Made by a program: the position numbers and the translations under genes. From Locusta migratoria (lineage: Eukaryota; Arthropoda; Insecta; Orthoptera; Acrididae), in contig CM048746.1 of assembly GCA_026315105.1 (NCBI GenBank), positions 348,939,548 through 349,003,547 of the forward strand: 64,000 bases of DNA, given 5' to 3'. Below, one piece after another: positions 10,609-22,985 of the stretch. Each line of letters starts with the position of its first letter. Position 1 is the stretch's first letter. Under the pieces are notes generated by a model. That model ran no database searches. It worked only from the letters and a program-made list of their open reading frames with translations, and was not told where the DNA came from.

Positions 10609-12245
10609 ACATCTACATCCATACTCCGCAAGCCTCTCGATGGTGTGTGGGAGAGGGTTCCTTGAGTACCACTATCGGTTCTCCCTCCAATTCAAGTCAC
10701 GTATCGTTCGCGGAAAGAAAGATTGTCTCTGTGGGCTCTAATCTCTCTGATTTTATCTTCATGATGTCTTCGCGAGATATATGTAAGAGGGAGCAATATA
10801 CTGCTAGACCCCTCGGTAAAGGTACGTTCTCGAAACTTCGACAAAAGCCAGTACCGAGCGACAGAGCGCCTCTCCTGCAAAGTCTTCCACTGTAGTTTAT
10901 CGATCATCTCCGTAACGCTTTCTCGATTACCAAATGGTCCTGTAACGAAGCTCGTTGCTCTCCGTCGGATCTTTTCTACTTTTTCTATCAACCCCACCTG
11001 GTACGGATCCCACACTGGCGAGCAGTATTCAAGCTGTAGTTGAAGTGTACTGTAACCTACTTCTTTTGTTTTCGGACTGCATTTCCTTAGGATTCTTCCT
11101 ATGAATCTAAGTCTGGTATCTGCTTTACTGACGATTGATTTTATTTGGTCGTTCCATTTTAAATCACTCATAATGCCACTCGCAAATAATTTATGTAATT
11201 AACTGTCTCCAGTTGCTGACATGCTACAGTGTAGCTAAATGATACAGGATCTTTCTTTTGATGTATTCGCATCACATTACAGTTGTCTACATAGAGATTC
11301 AATTGCCATTTCCTGCACTATGCGTCAATTCGATGAAAATCCTCCTGCATTTCAAAACATTTTTCCATTGTAACAACATCTCTCTTTACTACAGCATCAT
11401 CCGCAAAAAGACTCAGTGAATTTCCGATGTTATCCGCTAGGTCATTTATATATATCGTGAACAGCAACGGACCCATGACACTCCCCTGTGGCACACCTGA
11501 CATCACTCTTACTTCGGAAGACTTCTCTCCATTGAGAATGACATGCTGCTTTCTGTTATCTAGGAACTCCTCAATCCAATCACACAATTGTTTATTAAAC
11601 ATCTGTTGGGATCTGATCAAACGCCTTGCGTAAGTCAAGAAACACAGCATCTGCCCTATAACCTGTGTCTGTGGCATTCTGAGTCTCTAGGAGTTGGTTT
11701 TCACACGATCGCCTGTTTCGAAACCCATTCTGATTCCTACAGAGCACATTTCTAGTCTCTAGAAATGTCATTATACTCGTACATAACACATGTTCCAAAA
11801 TTCTTCAACTGACCAATGTTAGAGATAGAGGCCTATAGTTCTGCACATATGTTCCATGTCCCTTCTTAAAAACGGGGATGACCTGCGCCATTTTCCAATC
11901 TTCCAGAACGCTACGCTTTTCTAGAGACCTACGGTACACCACCGCTTGACGGGGGGCAAATTCCCGAACTGGTATCCCATCTGACCCTGCGGCCTATCCT
12001 CTTATGAGCGATTTTGTTTTTCTATCCCTCTGTCAATTATTTCGATATCTGCCACTTTGTAATCTGTCCGGCAATCTATAGAAGGAACTACAGTGCAATT
12101 GTCCTCTGCGAAACAGCTTTGGAAAAACTCATTTAGTAATTCAGCCTTTAGAGTGTCATCCTGTGTTTCAGTGCCATTTTCGTCACAAAGTGTCTGAAGA
12201 TTTTGTATTGATGCAATATAAATTCGATGGGGTACGGACATTTCC
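10609..12245 (-). mobile_element. CR1-like LINE relic with (GTAGAT)n tail
   Basis: Minus-strand non-LTR retrotransposon relic. From 5' to 3': linker near 12100-12000 (LKAELLNEFFQSCFAED), RT with NGFRNRRSCENQL and FLDLRKAFDQIPTDV (11740-11600), GVPQGSVMGPLLFTIYINDL and LSLFADDAVV (11500-11390), then the thumb with LRFIGRILRKCS and LQLEYCSPVWDP (11170-10990). The 3' end, read on the minus strand, is GGATGTAGATGTAGAT at about 10619-10604. Frames are broken near 11600 and 11300, so it is not functional. Confidence 0.8.
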
Positions 12246-12770
12246 AATCATAATAACTACAATTTGATATGCAAATTACGGCTGCAAGTGCAACAAGATA
12301 ATCAAGGCTGACTGGTACTAGTAAACAAACACCCAGAGTTCTTGTAAAGCAGAAGTGAGGCAGCTGCTTGGTGACAGCCAGGAAGAGAGGCACGTGGGTG
12401 GAAGGGTCTGCACAACAGGCCAACGCGGGCAGTCTTACGCATAAAAGCAACTTAAAAATATTCCTTCCACCTTAGGGAAACGTGACGTGGACGCTTATGA
12501 AAACTCTTTGAAAGCCGTTTAAAAGGAACCAACAGTAGTTTCTTCTCACAAAGCATATTTACTTGCAACTTGTTAGGATGCACGAGGAAGTGAATTCCAG
12601 AAAGTGCTGTTTATTTTGAGAGGAATGCCTAAATTAGACGTTAGCTGGCGTACTATTGGCCGGCAAGCCTTATGGTGTTTAAAAACGCACTATCCGACTG
12701 GCAGGCGAGACACTGGTGGAGTAACGCCAGCGTCCCCGAAAGATATATACAAGCAGAGCGGGAGAAATTC
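12246..12770. other. Unassigned stretch
   Basis: No gene recognised. The long opening at 12148-12450 on the minus strand overlaps the LINE relic and lacks motifs. Confidence 0.3.
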
Positions 12771-12978
12771 ACACCGCGGTGGAGTAGCCGAACGGTCTAA
12801 GGCGCCTCGCTGCGGAGCGCGCGGTCGTTCGCCGTCGGAGGTTCGAGTCCTCCCTGGGGCATGGGTGTGTGTGTGTGTGTGTGTGTGTGTGTTGTTCTTC
12901 GGTTAGTTTACCTAGGTTTAAGTAGTTTGTAAGCTACGGACTGATGACTACGCAGTTTGGTCCGATAGAAAAAAAAAA
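12771..12978 (+). mobile_element. SINE-C
   Basis: tRNA-headed SINE with box A TAGCCGAACGG and box B GGTTCGAGTCC, a class II-like variable arm, a (TG)n tract at about 12866-12892, the body TTTAAGTAGTTTGTAAG and a poly(A) tail (12969-12985). No clean target duplication was found. Confidence 0.8.
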
Positions 12979-13714
12979 AAAAAAATTGACGCAGAGACGC
13001 GCCCTCACGGCCCAGTTGTATGTTGTTGCGCGCTAACGGTGCGACGCTCTCACATGGATTCTTATGCGGAGAGGCGAGAGGCGGTAAAGACTCCAGCGCA
13101 GTAATGCACTGTACGGAGCACGTCTGTCGTGGAGCGAATCTTGGTGAACCTCCAGTGGAGGGTACTAAACACTGCGCGTTGTTCATAGTGTTGCCGAGAT
13201 ACCTCATATCTGGTGTGAACACAAACAGAGATCATTAGTTAACGCTTGAGAGCGCATTTTTAGTGTCAACGCGGTGATTTAGTCTGAGACTGGTGTACCA
13301 CGCCAATTTATAGCCAGAATAGCATTTATAGGTCGTTCGTCATCAAGACGCAGGAAAAGTACGATAGACATTAGTTGATCAATACGGATAATATTTCGTT
13401 TTGGTTTCAGCGAAAACGCAGTTAACAGTATTGTGTGTGAACGCTTTAGGCGAACACCACCCATCCCCAAACAGCAATAACAAATACATTTTTTTACCAT
13501 TGCGTAACATTTCGGACTTTGTGACAGCCTTGTACGTAAACTGACGAAATTGAATTATTTTTAAAATGAATTAGGCGCGATTTATTTCATTTTGAAAATG
13601 CTTATACCTTTCATCAATCCTGTCTACCTATTCGAAACTTCGAAATTAAAATATATAATTGAATGTCTTAATAAATTGGATTTTCTAAAAAGGTAAAATA
13701 ATAAAACATGTGAT
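12979..13714. other. Unassigned stretch
   Basis: No gene or known repeat recognised. Openings at 12908-13222 and 13020-13238 overlap on opposite strands and have no motif. Confidence 0.3.
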
Positions 13715-14021
13715 ACACAATCAGTTTTTCATTTCAGTAACAGCGACATCACTTTAGTACCCGAACTGATCTTAACTAGCTAAACTTTGTTAATTTTAAG
13801 ATTTTTTTCTTCCAAGAGATGTCATCTATGTCTATCTTTACATAACTGATAAAGTTTCACCTATTGTAGGTAGACAAGGAGCATCTTTCTGACTTCTACA
13901 TGACATGCTGTTGATGTCTTCCTTGCTGGAACCTTGGGTTGTAGGCCGGATATAGCCCTCGCACACTATAAATAGTTGGAAGAGTAGATTAAAAATCTCA
14001 ACAGCGTAGCTTTCACGCTAG
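13715..14021 (+). repeat. LTR-like segment with TATA box, next to a primer-binding-like site
   Basis: Reverse-complement partner of 9955-10265. It holds CTATAAATAG near 13966-13975, as in an LTR U3/R boundary. TGGCGACCCTTCCAGGA follows at 14026-14042 and resembles the primer-binding site complementary to tRNA-Arg used by some insect Gypsy elements (first eight bases exact). Confidence 0.5.
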
Positions 14022-14025
14022 GAAA

Positions 14026-14042
14026 TGGCGACCCTTCCAGGA
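14026..14042 (+). other. Candidate tRNA-Arg primer-binding site of an LTR retrotransposon
   Basis: TGGCGACC matches the complement of the 3' end of insect tRNA-Arg, including the CCA. The following bases match partly. It lies right after an LTR-like segment, the expected position for reverse-transcription priming. Confidence 0.4.
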
Positions 14043-14237
14043 TAGAAATTCTCAGGCTAGGTAATCGGCAGTATAGATAGATAGATAGCAGAGTTGATAA
14101 TTGTCAGTTTTAGCGAGAGGTGCAATTTTTTTTATTTTATCTATTTATTTATTTATTTATTACTGTTTGTTTGAAAATTTTTCTTGTTACAGTAGACGAG
14201 CAATCAGGATTCAAGTACAGATTAAGAAATAGTTCTT

Positions 14238-14345
14238 GTGTTGAAACTTCCTGGCAGATTAAAATTGTGTGCCGGAACTGGGACTCGAACATGGGACCTT
14301 TGCCTTTCGCAGGCAAGCGCTCTACTGACTGAGCTATCCCGACAT
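14238..14345 (-). repeat. tRNA-derived repeat, single fragment
   Basis: Copy of the tRNA-like block of the 250-881 repeat: on the minus strand GGGATAGCTCAGTCAG (box A) and TGTTCGAGTCCCA (box B). The anticodon loop lacks the invariant U33, so this is a SINE-type relic rather than a tRNA gene. Confidence 0.65.
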
Positions 14346-17300
14346 TTTGTAAGACCAACGTTATTTGTAAAATTAATTCTAGCTGAAAAATGCAAGTTAA
14401 AAAGCTTATTTTAAACATACAAATATGGCCGTGAAACCAGCTAAAATATTTGTGTGAACTACTGACTGCTTCCTGCAACAGAATCTTGTTCCCTGGCCCA
14501 GAACTTAGACTAAAACTTTACTTTAGCAGCAGGAAGATAAAGAGACGGTGGCCAAAATACGTCGTAGATCACGAGAATTACACACAATCATGAAGGTGGC
14601 TGTGATAATATTTATGGCGCAATGGAATTGAAACATTATAATTTGCATCTCAGTTTGTTCTCAGCACTGGTGAAAAAAAAAAAAAAACACTAAATAAAAA
14701 ATGGAGGGTATTCATAAACTAATATTCATAAGAAGGATTAAATTCACTGACAATAAATTATTTATTCACCTCTAACATGAGCAAATGGAAGAATCAGTTT
14801 TGTTAAACAATAAAAATGCATCCCATTTCAAACAAAGTAATCTGAACTGATTGTCAGAGGAGGGATTTACAATTAACAAGCATTCAGTCACTCACATCGC
14901 TTGAAGCAAAGCGAAACTCACCCAACTCAGGGTGCTGATATGAAGCAGAAGCATGCGCAGCTATCGTAGGCGAAATTCAGCGAACCAGGATGTACCACAC
15001 AACACAGGTAAAATAAACTTCATAGATGGCTCTGATCTGTCTTTCTTTACTTCAGATGGTACGCGATAATAGCGAGATTAATTTCCCTTTAAATCAATTC
15101 GTGAGGATGAAGACTTACTGAGATACAAGACACGTGTCTGCTACATTACATATTTGCACCCCACTGAAGGCGAATTAGTTAAAGGTCGTATTCATTTCAA
15201 CAAAAATCAATGGAATCATAGATTATGAAGCACGATACACAATAATAAGGCACTGGTATGTGAGCAGTGGCGAGAACTCAAGTGACTAGCGATAAACCGT
15301 GAAGTCGGAGATCGGAACCATGTGATTCCGAAAACCAGTAGAAAATAAAAAACTTAAATTTCCGAAAAATAAAGGAAAATAGCGTTGGCATGCAATCCTT
15401 AGAATTTCGTAGTATATAATAAAGAAGCTAAAGAAATGCAGCCAGCCGCGATTGGGATGGTTTACAGGGATGGGCGAAGTCCTGTCTTCAAAAATCAGAA
15501 AAATGGAATAATTCAAAGTCAGAGTAAATCAATTACGAAATACGGCATGCAGCCCCTAGAAATACGTAGTATTTCTTAAGCAAACTAATAAATGGGGTCA
15601 TACAAGACAAGGAGACAGTTTACTGCCGGAAAGTACAAGTTCGGAAATGAAACAGCAGTTTAAAATAGGCGAAGAGGAGACCGCAATGTACTAGGGGAAA
15701 TCAGAAAGATATATGCATAATTTCTTTCCTGAAGTGCATAGAAACAGACACAGGGGTAGCTGAAGGTTTTGTTACAATAACACACCACGTGGAGTACATA
15801 TCACTCACAGAAGGAGAAAATGTAAAAGAATATTTCACACGCACTACACAGAATAAAAATATTCCCGCACATTAATTGCATCCCACAAAGCTAGAAAGAA
15901 ATTAAACCGAGTTGGTACCCTGCCAGCTAGTCTCACAAAGGTTACCGATTCTCGGCCGTTATCAAACCGAATTAGTTACATATTCACCGTGTTTACCTAC
16001 GCAAAATCACCGAAATAAAATTGAACACACTTCCCTATATGATCAGAGAAACTTATTCTGAAAAATGAACCTAAGTTCTAAAATCTAACTTGAACACCAG
16101 ACAAAAAGTCGCTACCCTCTCAAGGGAGGAAAAAAAATCATAATGTCTTACCAGTTCGAATCGCAGCCACAAAGTGAAGAATCAGCCCGCGAGTCCCGCA
16201 CTACCTACCAGAAATCCATAAAAACCCAAGAAAAGCGAGGTGATGGGAAGAGCTTAGACTCGCCCGTCTTACTGATGCTCGCTACCGGGCATTGCCAACC
16301 CAACTTGTAACCAAAGGGTGGAGGAACCTCTTTTGTAGCATCAAAAGCAGAGGTTGGTAACGACTACCGATGCCACAGATGCAAATCGTGCAGCCAGCAG
16401 CCGACGACGATACTTCTCATTCATACACTCAGGCTGCCATGCTAGAAGATACTCATACAGAATAAAGCAAGTACACATTCTCACAGGGACAGTGGCGTCA
16501 CGGAGAAACCGTTCATCTTGTCACATTCATAGACAGAATGATAAATTATTAGCATAATAAAATGGCAGCAAGATTAACACAGTATTACAGAAACTAATAT
16601 TTAAAAACATGAAATGAAACGCTATTCCTCATGCATCTGAACGAAAGGAGTTCTCGTTTAACGAAAAAAGCCTGTATAGTGAACTTAGATAAATTACAAA
16701 GTTAAAAACCTAGGGAAGACGACAGACAGCCAATTTATATAGCGTTCGGTTAGGTAAAGAGATATTGAGTAAAATTTTTGTTAATGGTCAAATAGTTTAG
16801 GAGATATCAATGGTGTAAGGTGCATTGTCACGTTGAAGAGCAGTTCGCAAAATTTGTATTTCGAAGATTAGATGTAAAAAAATAATTGGAGGTCGGAGAT
16901 AAAGTGCATAGAAGTGATTATCACAAAGAAAAAGGTTACACAGTATTATATTGAAAAAGTAAACTTCTGATTTTCATAGTTTTTGAATAATTATTATGCT
17001 TGAGGTATTTCAGGTGGTAGGCACAGATGCAGAGACGCAGACTGATGCTGGAGGAGCCAACCTATGTAGATTTAAGAGATTAATCTTTTTCTTCCTTGCT
17101 AGCATACAGCTGCAGAATAGGAGACTGTAACAGAGCAGTTTGGAGAGACAAAATTTTACGACGTCGGTTTTTTGTTGGTTCAGCCAACTGGTAAGTGCTC
17201 GCTCACTTTTATAGATAGGTGTTGTGTATGATTTAAAATTACGAGCAGATTTAAATCCATGATTACAAGAGCACAGGAACAAAAGCTTCGTGAATCTCAG

Positions 17301-17430
17301 CAGCAGGTGGAGTTGATGGGGGCCAAAGAAGTAGGTTATCAAGAGACGGGCGAGACAGTAGAGCATGTATAAAATTAGCGAGTGGAAGAGCGGCAGAGTT
17401 TGCAATCTCCAGACGACTTAAACAAAATAG
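14346..17430. other. Long AT-rich stretch, possible interior of an LTR element
   Basis: No coding region is supported. Two similar blocks at about 15391 and 15546 (GCATGCAATCCTTAGAATTT and GCATGCAGCCCCTAGAAATA, both followed by CGTAGTAT) lie 155 bp apart and mark an old tandem duplication. Its position between a primer-site-like sequence and gag-like relics suggests decayed LTR-element leader, but that is inference. Confidence 0.3.
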
Positions 17431-18650
17431 AAGTAGATCCGATGGAGCAGAGTAAGGACAATACGATTTCGGACATTCCAGAATTTGTAATTTAGCGAAA
17501 AGCAATTTCTGAACCAGGAGCAGACAGTCCACGTAAAATATGGGAAACTATAGAAGCAGGAAGAGCTAAGGAAACTAGATTGATATCAGCATACTCAGGG
17601 ACGGAATACGCATCATTACAGTCATGCATAGGCAGCTTGGCAACGATACAGAAAGATTTGAAATGGAAGACAAGCATTTGGAATTTGTAGAACCAATCGT
17701 ACATATTCTCAACATTCCACAGCAACAGAGACAGAATAATTTTGCGCAGTTACGAGCGCTGCGTAATGGTTCCGAAACAAACGCAACTGTAACTGAACAC
17801 TTAAGACATACAGAACAGCGAGACCAGTTTGCTGAATCACATGCACCACTACAGAATTCAGTGACAGATGCAAAGTGTCCGCAATGCACACACACAGTGT
17901 AAGTCAACATAGAATGTTACAGTTCGCCGATTTGTCGACGTCACAATACGAGACACGAGATGCCGTGAATGACGGAACAGAAAATTGGAGATCAAGAATA
18001 CACAGTTTGTAGGAGAGAGTATGACTGGGAAAGATGCCATTCTAGAAATAATAAGATGAAAGACAATATAGCTGCACAGGGTAATAATTTAACGAAACAA
18101 AACGAGGAGTTTAAACAGGAATTAAAACAGGAATTTAAAATAAAAATCGGGAATTAAAACGTGAGATTCACCAAGAGTTCAGATGGAGGAAGGCATAGCG
18201 CGAATTGATAACCAGATAACACAAATAAATAAAGACGCAAAAGAGGCTAGAGACAAGTTACAGGCATTATCGTAAGGCCAACAGGAACTATGAACTGACG
18301 TATACAAGGTCCAATTGGACATCGTCAATGTAGATAAGAAAGTTTCACATAAAAGGTGACACGTACAGAAATTCAAACCACTGAAGAAAAGACTATCGAA
18401 AGTAAAGTAACGAAAGTCGCTTTAAATGGGTACGACCAGCGTATAAATAAAATTGAAACAAAGACCAAAGATCAGTTGCAAAAACTCAGATCAGAGTTAA
18501 TCCAAACGACTGAGGAAAAAATAGAGACCGATTGTACTTGCAATATAAGACTGATACGTCAAGTAATCATTCCTTACAAGAACAGACACAAGCAAAAGAT
18601 ATAAAGAAAGGAAAACGGAGATAACACCCGCGAAAATACTTAAAAGATAA
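17430..18650 (+). pseudogene. Gag-like coiled-coil relic of an LTR retrotransposon
   Basis: Scattered + strand frames encode Gln/Glu/Lys-rich helical sequence: NIPQQQRQNNFAQLRALRNG (17708 on), EEFKQELKQEFKIK (about 18110) and repeated EIQTTEEKTIESKVTKVAL / ELIQTTEEKIE (18370-18530). Such coiled coils are typical of insect LTR-element Gag N-termini. Many stops and a poly(A) run at 18666-18709 break it. Assignment rests on composition and on the gag-like sequence downstream. Confidence 0.45.
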
Positions 18651-18665
18651 ACTTACGACGAGCCG

Positions 18666-18709
<44 letters not shown>
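18666..18709 (+). repeat. Poly(A) tract of about 44 bases
   Basis: Uninterrupted A run between two gag-like segments. It may be the tail of a lost retrotransposed sequence or slippage; nothing next to it is identifiable as a SINE. Confidence 0.7.
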
Positions 18710-18711
<2 letters not shown>

Positions 18712-18917
18712 ACCAATTGAAACACAGGCAACAGAATCAGTTAATCCAATGACACAATTTGACAATAATTCGTTTACAGCACCAAAATCAACGAATTAGC
18801 AACATTCTAGTGCGCCGTTACAAAGAATGAACTCAGGATACGCAACAAGGAACATGCAGATGAGTAGTGGGTTGCCGCCACACAAGCAAGACAGCGAAAC
18901 GGATACAGGAAAATTAG

Positions 18918-19520
18918 AACCTAGGAGTTACAATTACGAACAACTTTGACTGGAGAGAATAAATAGAAAATATTTTGGGGAAGGCGAACCAAAGGTTACG
19001 TTTCATTGGCAGAACGCTTCGAAGATGCACCAGCTCCACCAAAGAGAATGCCTACATCACACTTGTGCGTCCAATCCTGAAGTACTGTTGCCCCTTGTGG
19101 GACCCTCACCAGGTGGGACTGACGGAAGACATTGAGAAGGTTCAGAGAAGAGCAGCTCGTTTTGTTTTATCACGTTACGGGGGGAAAGCGTCACGGAAAT
19201 GTTGGACGAATTGGTGTGGAAGTCATTAAAAGAAAGACGTTATTCATTACGGCGTTATCTGTTTGCGAAGGTTCAATCACCGTCTTTTACTTCTGAATGT
19301 GAAAATATTTTGCAAGCACCCACCTACTTAGGGAGACATGACCATCCCAATAAAATAAGAGAAAACAGGTCGAAAACGGAACGATTTAGGTGTTCTTTCT
19401 TCCCGCGCGCTATTAGAGAATGGAACGGTAGAGAAAAGTTACGAAAGTGGTTAATGAACCCTCTGCCAGGCATTTAAATGTGATTTGCAGAGTATCTATG
19501 TAGATGTAGATGTAGACAAG
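18918..19520 (+). mobile_element. CR1-like LINE 3' fragment with (GTAGAT)n tail
   Basis: 5'-truncated LINE copy of 600 bp covering only the RT thumb and C-terminus: GKANQRLRFIGRTLRRC, LKYCCPLWDPHQVGL, then FTSECENILQAPTYLGRHDH and AIREWNG. It ends TCTATGTAGATGTAGATGT at about 19494-19513. One frameshift lies near 19190. It is inserted within gag-like sequence. Confidence 0.8.
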
Positions 19521-20216
19521 CACGAATAGTAACTATGAATAGGTAAGATACAGATCACTCTCTGAAGGTTCATAAATTTCAACACTTCAAAGAGGAAGGC
19601 GAAAGTATTTATGCGCGAACCTTCATTGATTAATTTCAGGTGGGCATTCCAAACCATTGGAGCTTAGCACATAGGCTAGGTTTTGTGTGCGCACACATGT
19701 CAGGACCAGTGGCAGACGTAATGCAGAGTTGCACAAAATTCCACATCTTATCAACAGTTTAGGACCGCATTTTTGAACAGGTATTGGTCAACTGATGCGC
19801 AGAATAAAATTAAATATGAATTACTGCAGATGGTACCTTACGAGAACTCATCATGGACAAAAAAAATCAATGCTTAGAGACACAATATAGTAATTGAGAA
19901 CTAATACGTTTATGTAGAATGAAACTACCGGTGAACTATCAGCAATCGACAGTAGGATAGAATGGAGATGTTGAGGGTTTCAAGGAAATACTGAGGGAAC
20001 TAGAATTCATGGTCGAAGAGGAAGACCTTAAAGGAAATAAAAATAAAAGGGAAAATCAGATGGAGAGGCCCAGAAATGAGTATCACAGTAATTTTAATCG
20101 CAATAATAATGGACCCTTTAGACCATTTAATAATAATAACAAACAATAATAATTATTAGCCACAAAATAATCCAAACATTACAGAGTCATGGAACAATAG
20201 CGAAAACTATGAGGCT

Positions 20217-20519
20217 AAGGCGGAGCAGCCGAGCGCATTGAGGCGCTATGCTACGATGCGCGAGACCGTTCCCCGTCGGGGGTTCGAACCCCACCCACGA
20301 GTATGGATGTTTGTGCTGTCTTTAGTATATGTTAGTTCACAAGTAGTTTGTTCATATCACATGTTTGTTAAGCTTAAGGGACTTAACTGCGGGATCATCA
20401 GTCCCTAAACTTACAAACTACTTATGAACTACATTTTACTAAAGACGACACAAACATCCGTGCCCGAGGACTGATGATCCCGCAGTTAAGTCCTATAAAC
20501 GTGACAAACATTTGAACAT
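20217..20519 (+). mobile_element. SINE-A variant containing an inverted copy of its own 3' half
   Basis: Head 20217-20300 (box B GGGTTCGAACCCC) and body to about 20352, then about 115 bp (20353-20467) that are the reverse complement of a SINE 3' half, then the + strand 3' end (20468-20519). It can fold into a long hairpin. A second, truncated minus-strand SINE inserted in the first is the likely origin. Confidence 0.7.
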
Positions 20520-20707
20520 TAGGAAACTATGGGAATAGAAATAAATGATACATTAAAAATAACAATGTCTATGGGAATTCATATCCAGGTGGATATGGAA
20601 TCCGAAACCAACACAATCATCTCGGACATTTTGACAGAGGGAATTCTGTGAGAAAGGCAAGAGCAAGGCTCAAACAACTTTTAGGGAAATCAAGGTACAC
20701 CGGACAA

Positions 20708-20905
20708 AAATGTTCAAATGTTTGTTAAGCTTATGGGACTTAACTACGGGGTCATCAGTCCCTAAACTTACAAACTACTTATGAACTACTTACGAACTAG
20801 GACGGTACAAATATCCATGCCCGAGGGGGGATTCGAACCCCCGACCGTAGTGGCCGTGCTGACCGTGACTGGAGCGCCTCAGTCACCTCGGCCACCGCGG
20901 CCGGC
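20708..20905 (-). mobile_element. SINE-A
   Basis: 198-bp minus-strand SINE with head at its right end (GGCCACCGCGGCC). Target duplication tacaccggacaa at 20696-20707 and tacacgggacaa at 20906-20917, with one mismatch. Confidence 0.85.
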
Positions 20906-21478
20906 TACACGGGACAAGAGCATCCAAACAATAGTCATCCAGATGTAGAAGTTAGACCACCAAATCGAGAAAAACGTAAGGACTGACAACGAAACACGGA
21001 GGGGGTTAGGCAACACACTGACCACACACAAGCACAACAATATCAAAACATTCATTGCATTCTAATAAATAAATCAGATACAATTCAAGCAGATAATAAC
21101 AGTAACAGTTTAAACCAACAAAATGAAATCCAAAATTCAAATTACAACAAAATTTCAGAACAGATAGAAACACAGTACAAAGCATGGGAAGATAGCATTA
21201 GTTGGTTAAATTCCGAAAGCGAAGACGAGTTGCTACCTCTTCCTAAAATTACAGAAATTTCAGATGAGGAACTACTCACAGTTTTGCTCGATGTATTCGA
21301 CAAAACCAACAAGGTTAGAAACGAGAAACAAAACCAGACAAACGAGACAAAGATACAACAAATGACACGTAATGTATACAACACAAATAATTATGAAGAT
21401 ATTGAAATTGAGCACATTAGGAAATGTTTAGAAGCCAGAGAGAAGAGTTAGATAGGAGACGGAAAGTGACAGATATCT

Positions 21479-21859
21479 CACAAGCGATACCGCTATGTGA
21501 TTCATCACCAAATACAATGCAAACACAGAAAGAAAAAGACCTTTCGAAAGTTCCACTATTAGAGAAAACATCACGAAATAATGATAATTTTTATAAAATC
21601 AAACATAGACACAAAACAAAAGAAAAATAAATTTAAATGCTTAAGAGACTTTATGGCGTTCTTTGCAAGTCACAAGCGATACCGCTATGTGATTCATCAC
21701 CAAATACAATGCAAACATGGAAAGAAACGGACCTTTCGAAAGTTACACCATTAGAAAAAACATCACGAAATAACGATAATTTTTATAAAATCAAACATAA
21801 ACACAAAAAAAGAAAATAAATTTAAAAGCTTAAGAGACTTTATAGCGTTCTTTGCAAGT
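21479..21859 (+). repeat. Tandem duplication, units of 192 and 189 bp
   Basis: 21479-21670 and 21671-21859 are head-to-tail copies, each starting CACAAGCGATACCGCTATG and ending GCGTTCTTTGCAAGT, with about ten differences. They follow the acidic gag-like segment. Confidence 0.9.
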
Positions 21860-22821
21860 CACAGACGACCAGTAATGAGAAAATGGGAGTAAAGAAGAGG
21901 AGAAAATCGACATCAGGTAAAATATTTTATAATGATAAATTATGTAAATACAAAGCTTTGCAAAGTACAAAGTGAGCACATTAAATCAAAATTTTATAAT
22001 GTCATATGGTAGTAGGTAAATAAACTACACACAACTCGAATGTAATTAAATAAAAAAATGAAGAAGTAATAGATATAAAAGTTAAAGATAAATATAAATT
22101 AATTCCTATCATTAACATTAGAATTTTGCATTGTATAAAACTTAATTTTTAAAACTATGTTAATGAAACAAAACTGTAGAATAAATGAATCCTGCACATC
22201 ACAACACCATGGAGGAGAATCGACAGAGACTATCTCCAACCCGTTCAGCAACTACAGCTTCAAGATAACAACAGAGAGAGTATTGTCATGTTGAGTCAGC
22301 ACTGAGGGTACAAAAACAATGATGACGTGAAGACCAGCGTTCCACTGGAGAGGCAGGTTGCATACAGGATGGACATCACCAGAACAACGTATACTACAGA
22401 CATTGTAACATGTCACAATCAAAATCTACGAGAGAAGAATAGTCATGTTGCAATAGTACAACAAAACTACAGTATATTGAGACCTCTTTTCATCTCAATA
22501 CACGATTGGAAAACAGTCAGATCCCAAATCCTTCATATACCATAAATAAATCACGATTTCTAGCCCGAGAAGGAAAGAAGACAGAAAAAATAAGAGAAGA
22601 AGGAAGATATGCAACCAAGGTTGCAAGAGGACAGAAGATTGAGATACCTTACTCTCCTAGCCTCAAAATAATTAGTACAAGTCTTTCCATAATCATTGTA
22701 GATTGGTCACGACACTAGCCATTTCTCAATGATACATTTGAATCGTTAAATAAAAGCAAACTGATCCAGCAAGTTATCTATCTGACGGGAGGCGTGCTTA
22801 GGTAGTCCTTGCAGGTGCGGT
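21860..22821. other. AT-rich stretch, no gene recognised
   Basis: Openings at 22327-22545 and 22506-22718 have no motif. May contain the remains of a 3' LTR, but no matching 5' copy was found in the window. Confidence 0.3.
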
Positions 22822-22985
22822 GATCACTGTGTTCCCAGTGGTGTAGGGCTCAGCGCAACTGCCTAGAAAGCAGGAGACCCGGGTTCGAATCCCGGCTGGG
22901 TACACATTTTCAGCTTTGCAATCGCAGTTGATGTCATATATTCTGTGAATATTTAAGTTATGTAAGTCGCACTTACAATACATCG
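22822..22985 (+). mobile_element. SINE-F (tRNA-derived)
   Basis: tRNA-like head with box A region GTGTAGGGCTCAGCG and a strong box B, GGGTTCGAATCCCGGC, followed by ACACATTTTCAGCTTTGCAA. The tail resembles the one at 41180 (AAATTTTCGTCTTTGCCATT), so both belong to one SINE family. Confidence 0.6.

Larger units (their letters stand above)
19530..21450 (+). pseudogene. Gag relic of an LTR retrotransposon
   Basis: Decayed Gag. FKEEGESIYARTFID and FQVGIPNHWSLAHRLGFV (19590-19690) resemble a capsid region, and a basic, Asn-rich, nucleic-acid-binding-like tract (NRNNNGPFRPFNNNN) lies near 20090-20150. After the SINEs, an acidic segment (21180-21450, SWLNSESEDELLPLPKITEI) follows. Frames are broken by stops and by SINEs at 20217 and 20708. 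No protease or RT was found downstream. The family cannot be named with confidence. Confidence 0.45.

Noticed and set aside
12604..12906. 100-residue frame ending in a VCVCVCV run
   Set aside because: Created by reading through a SINE head and its (TG)n tract.
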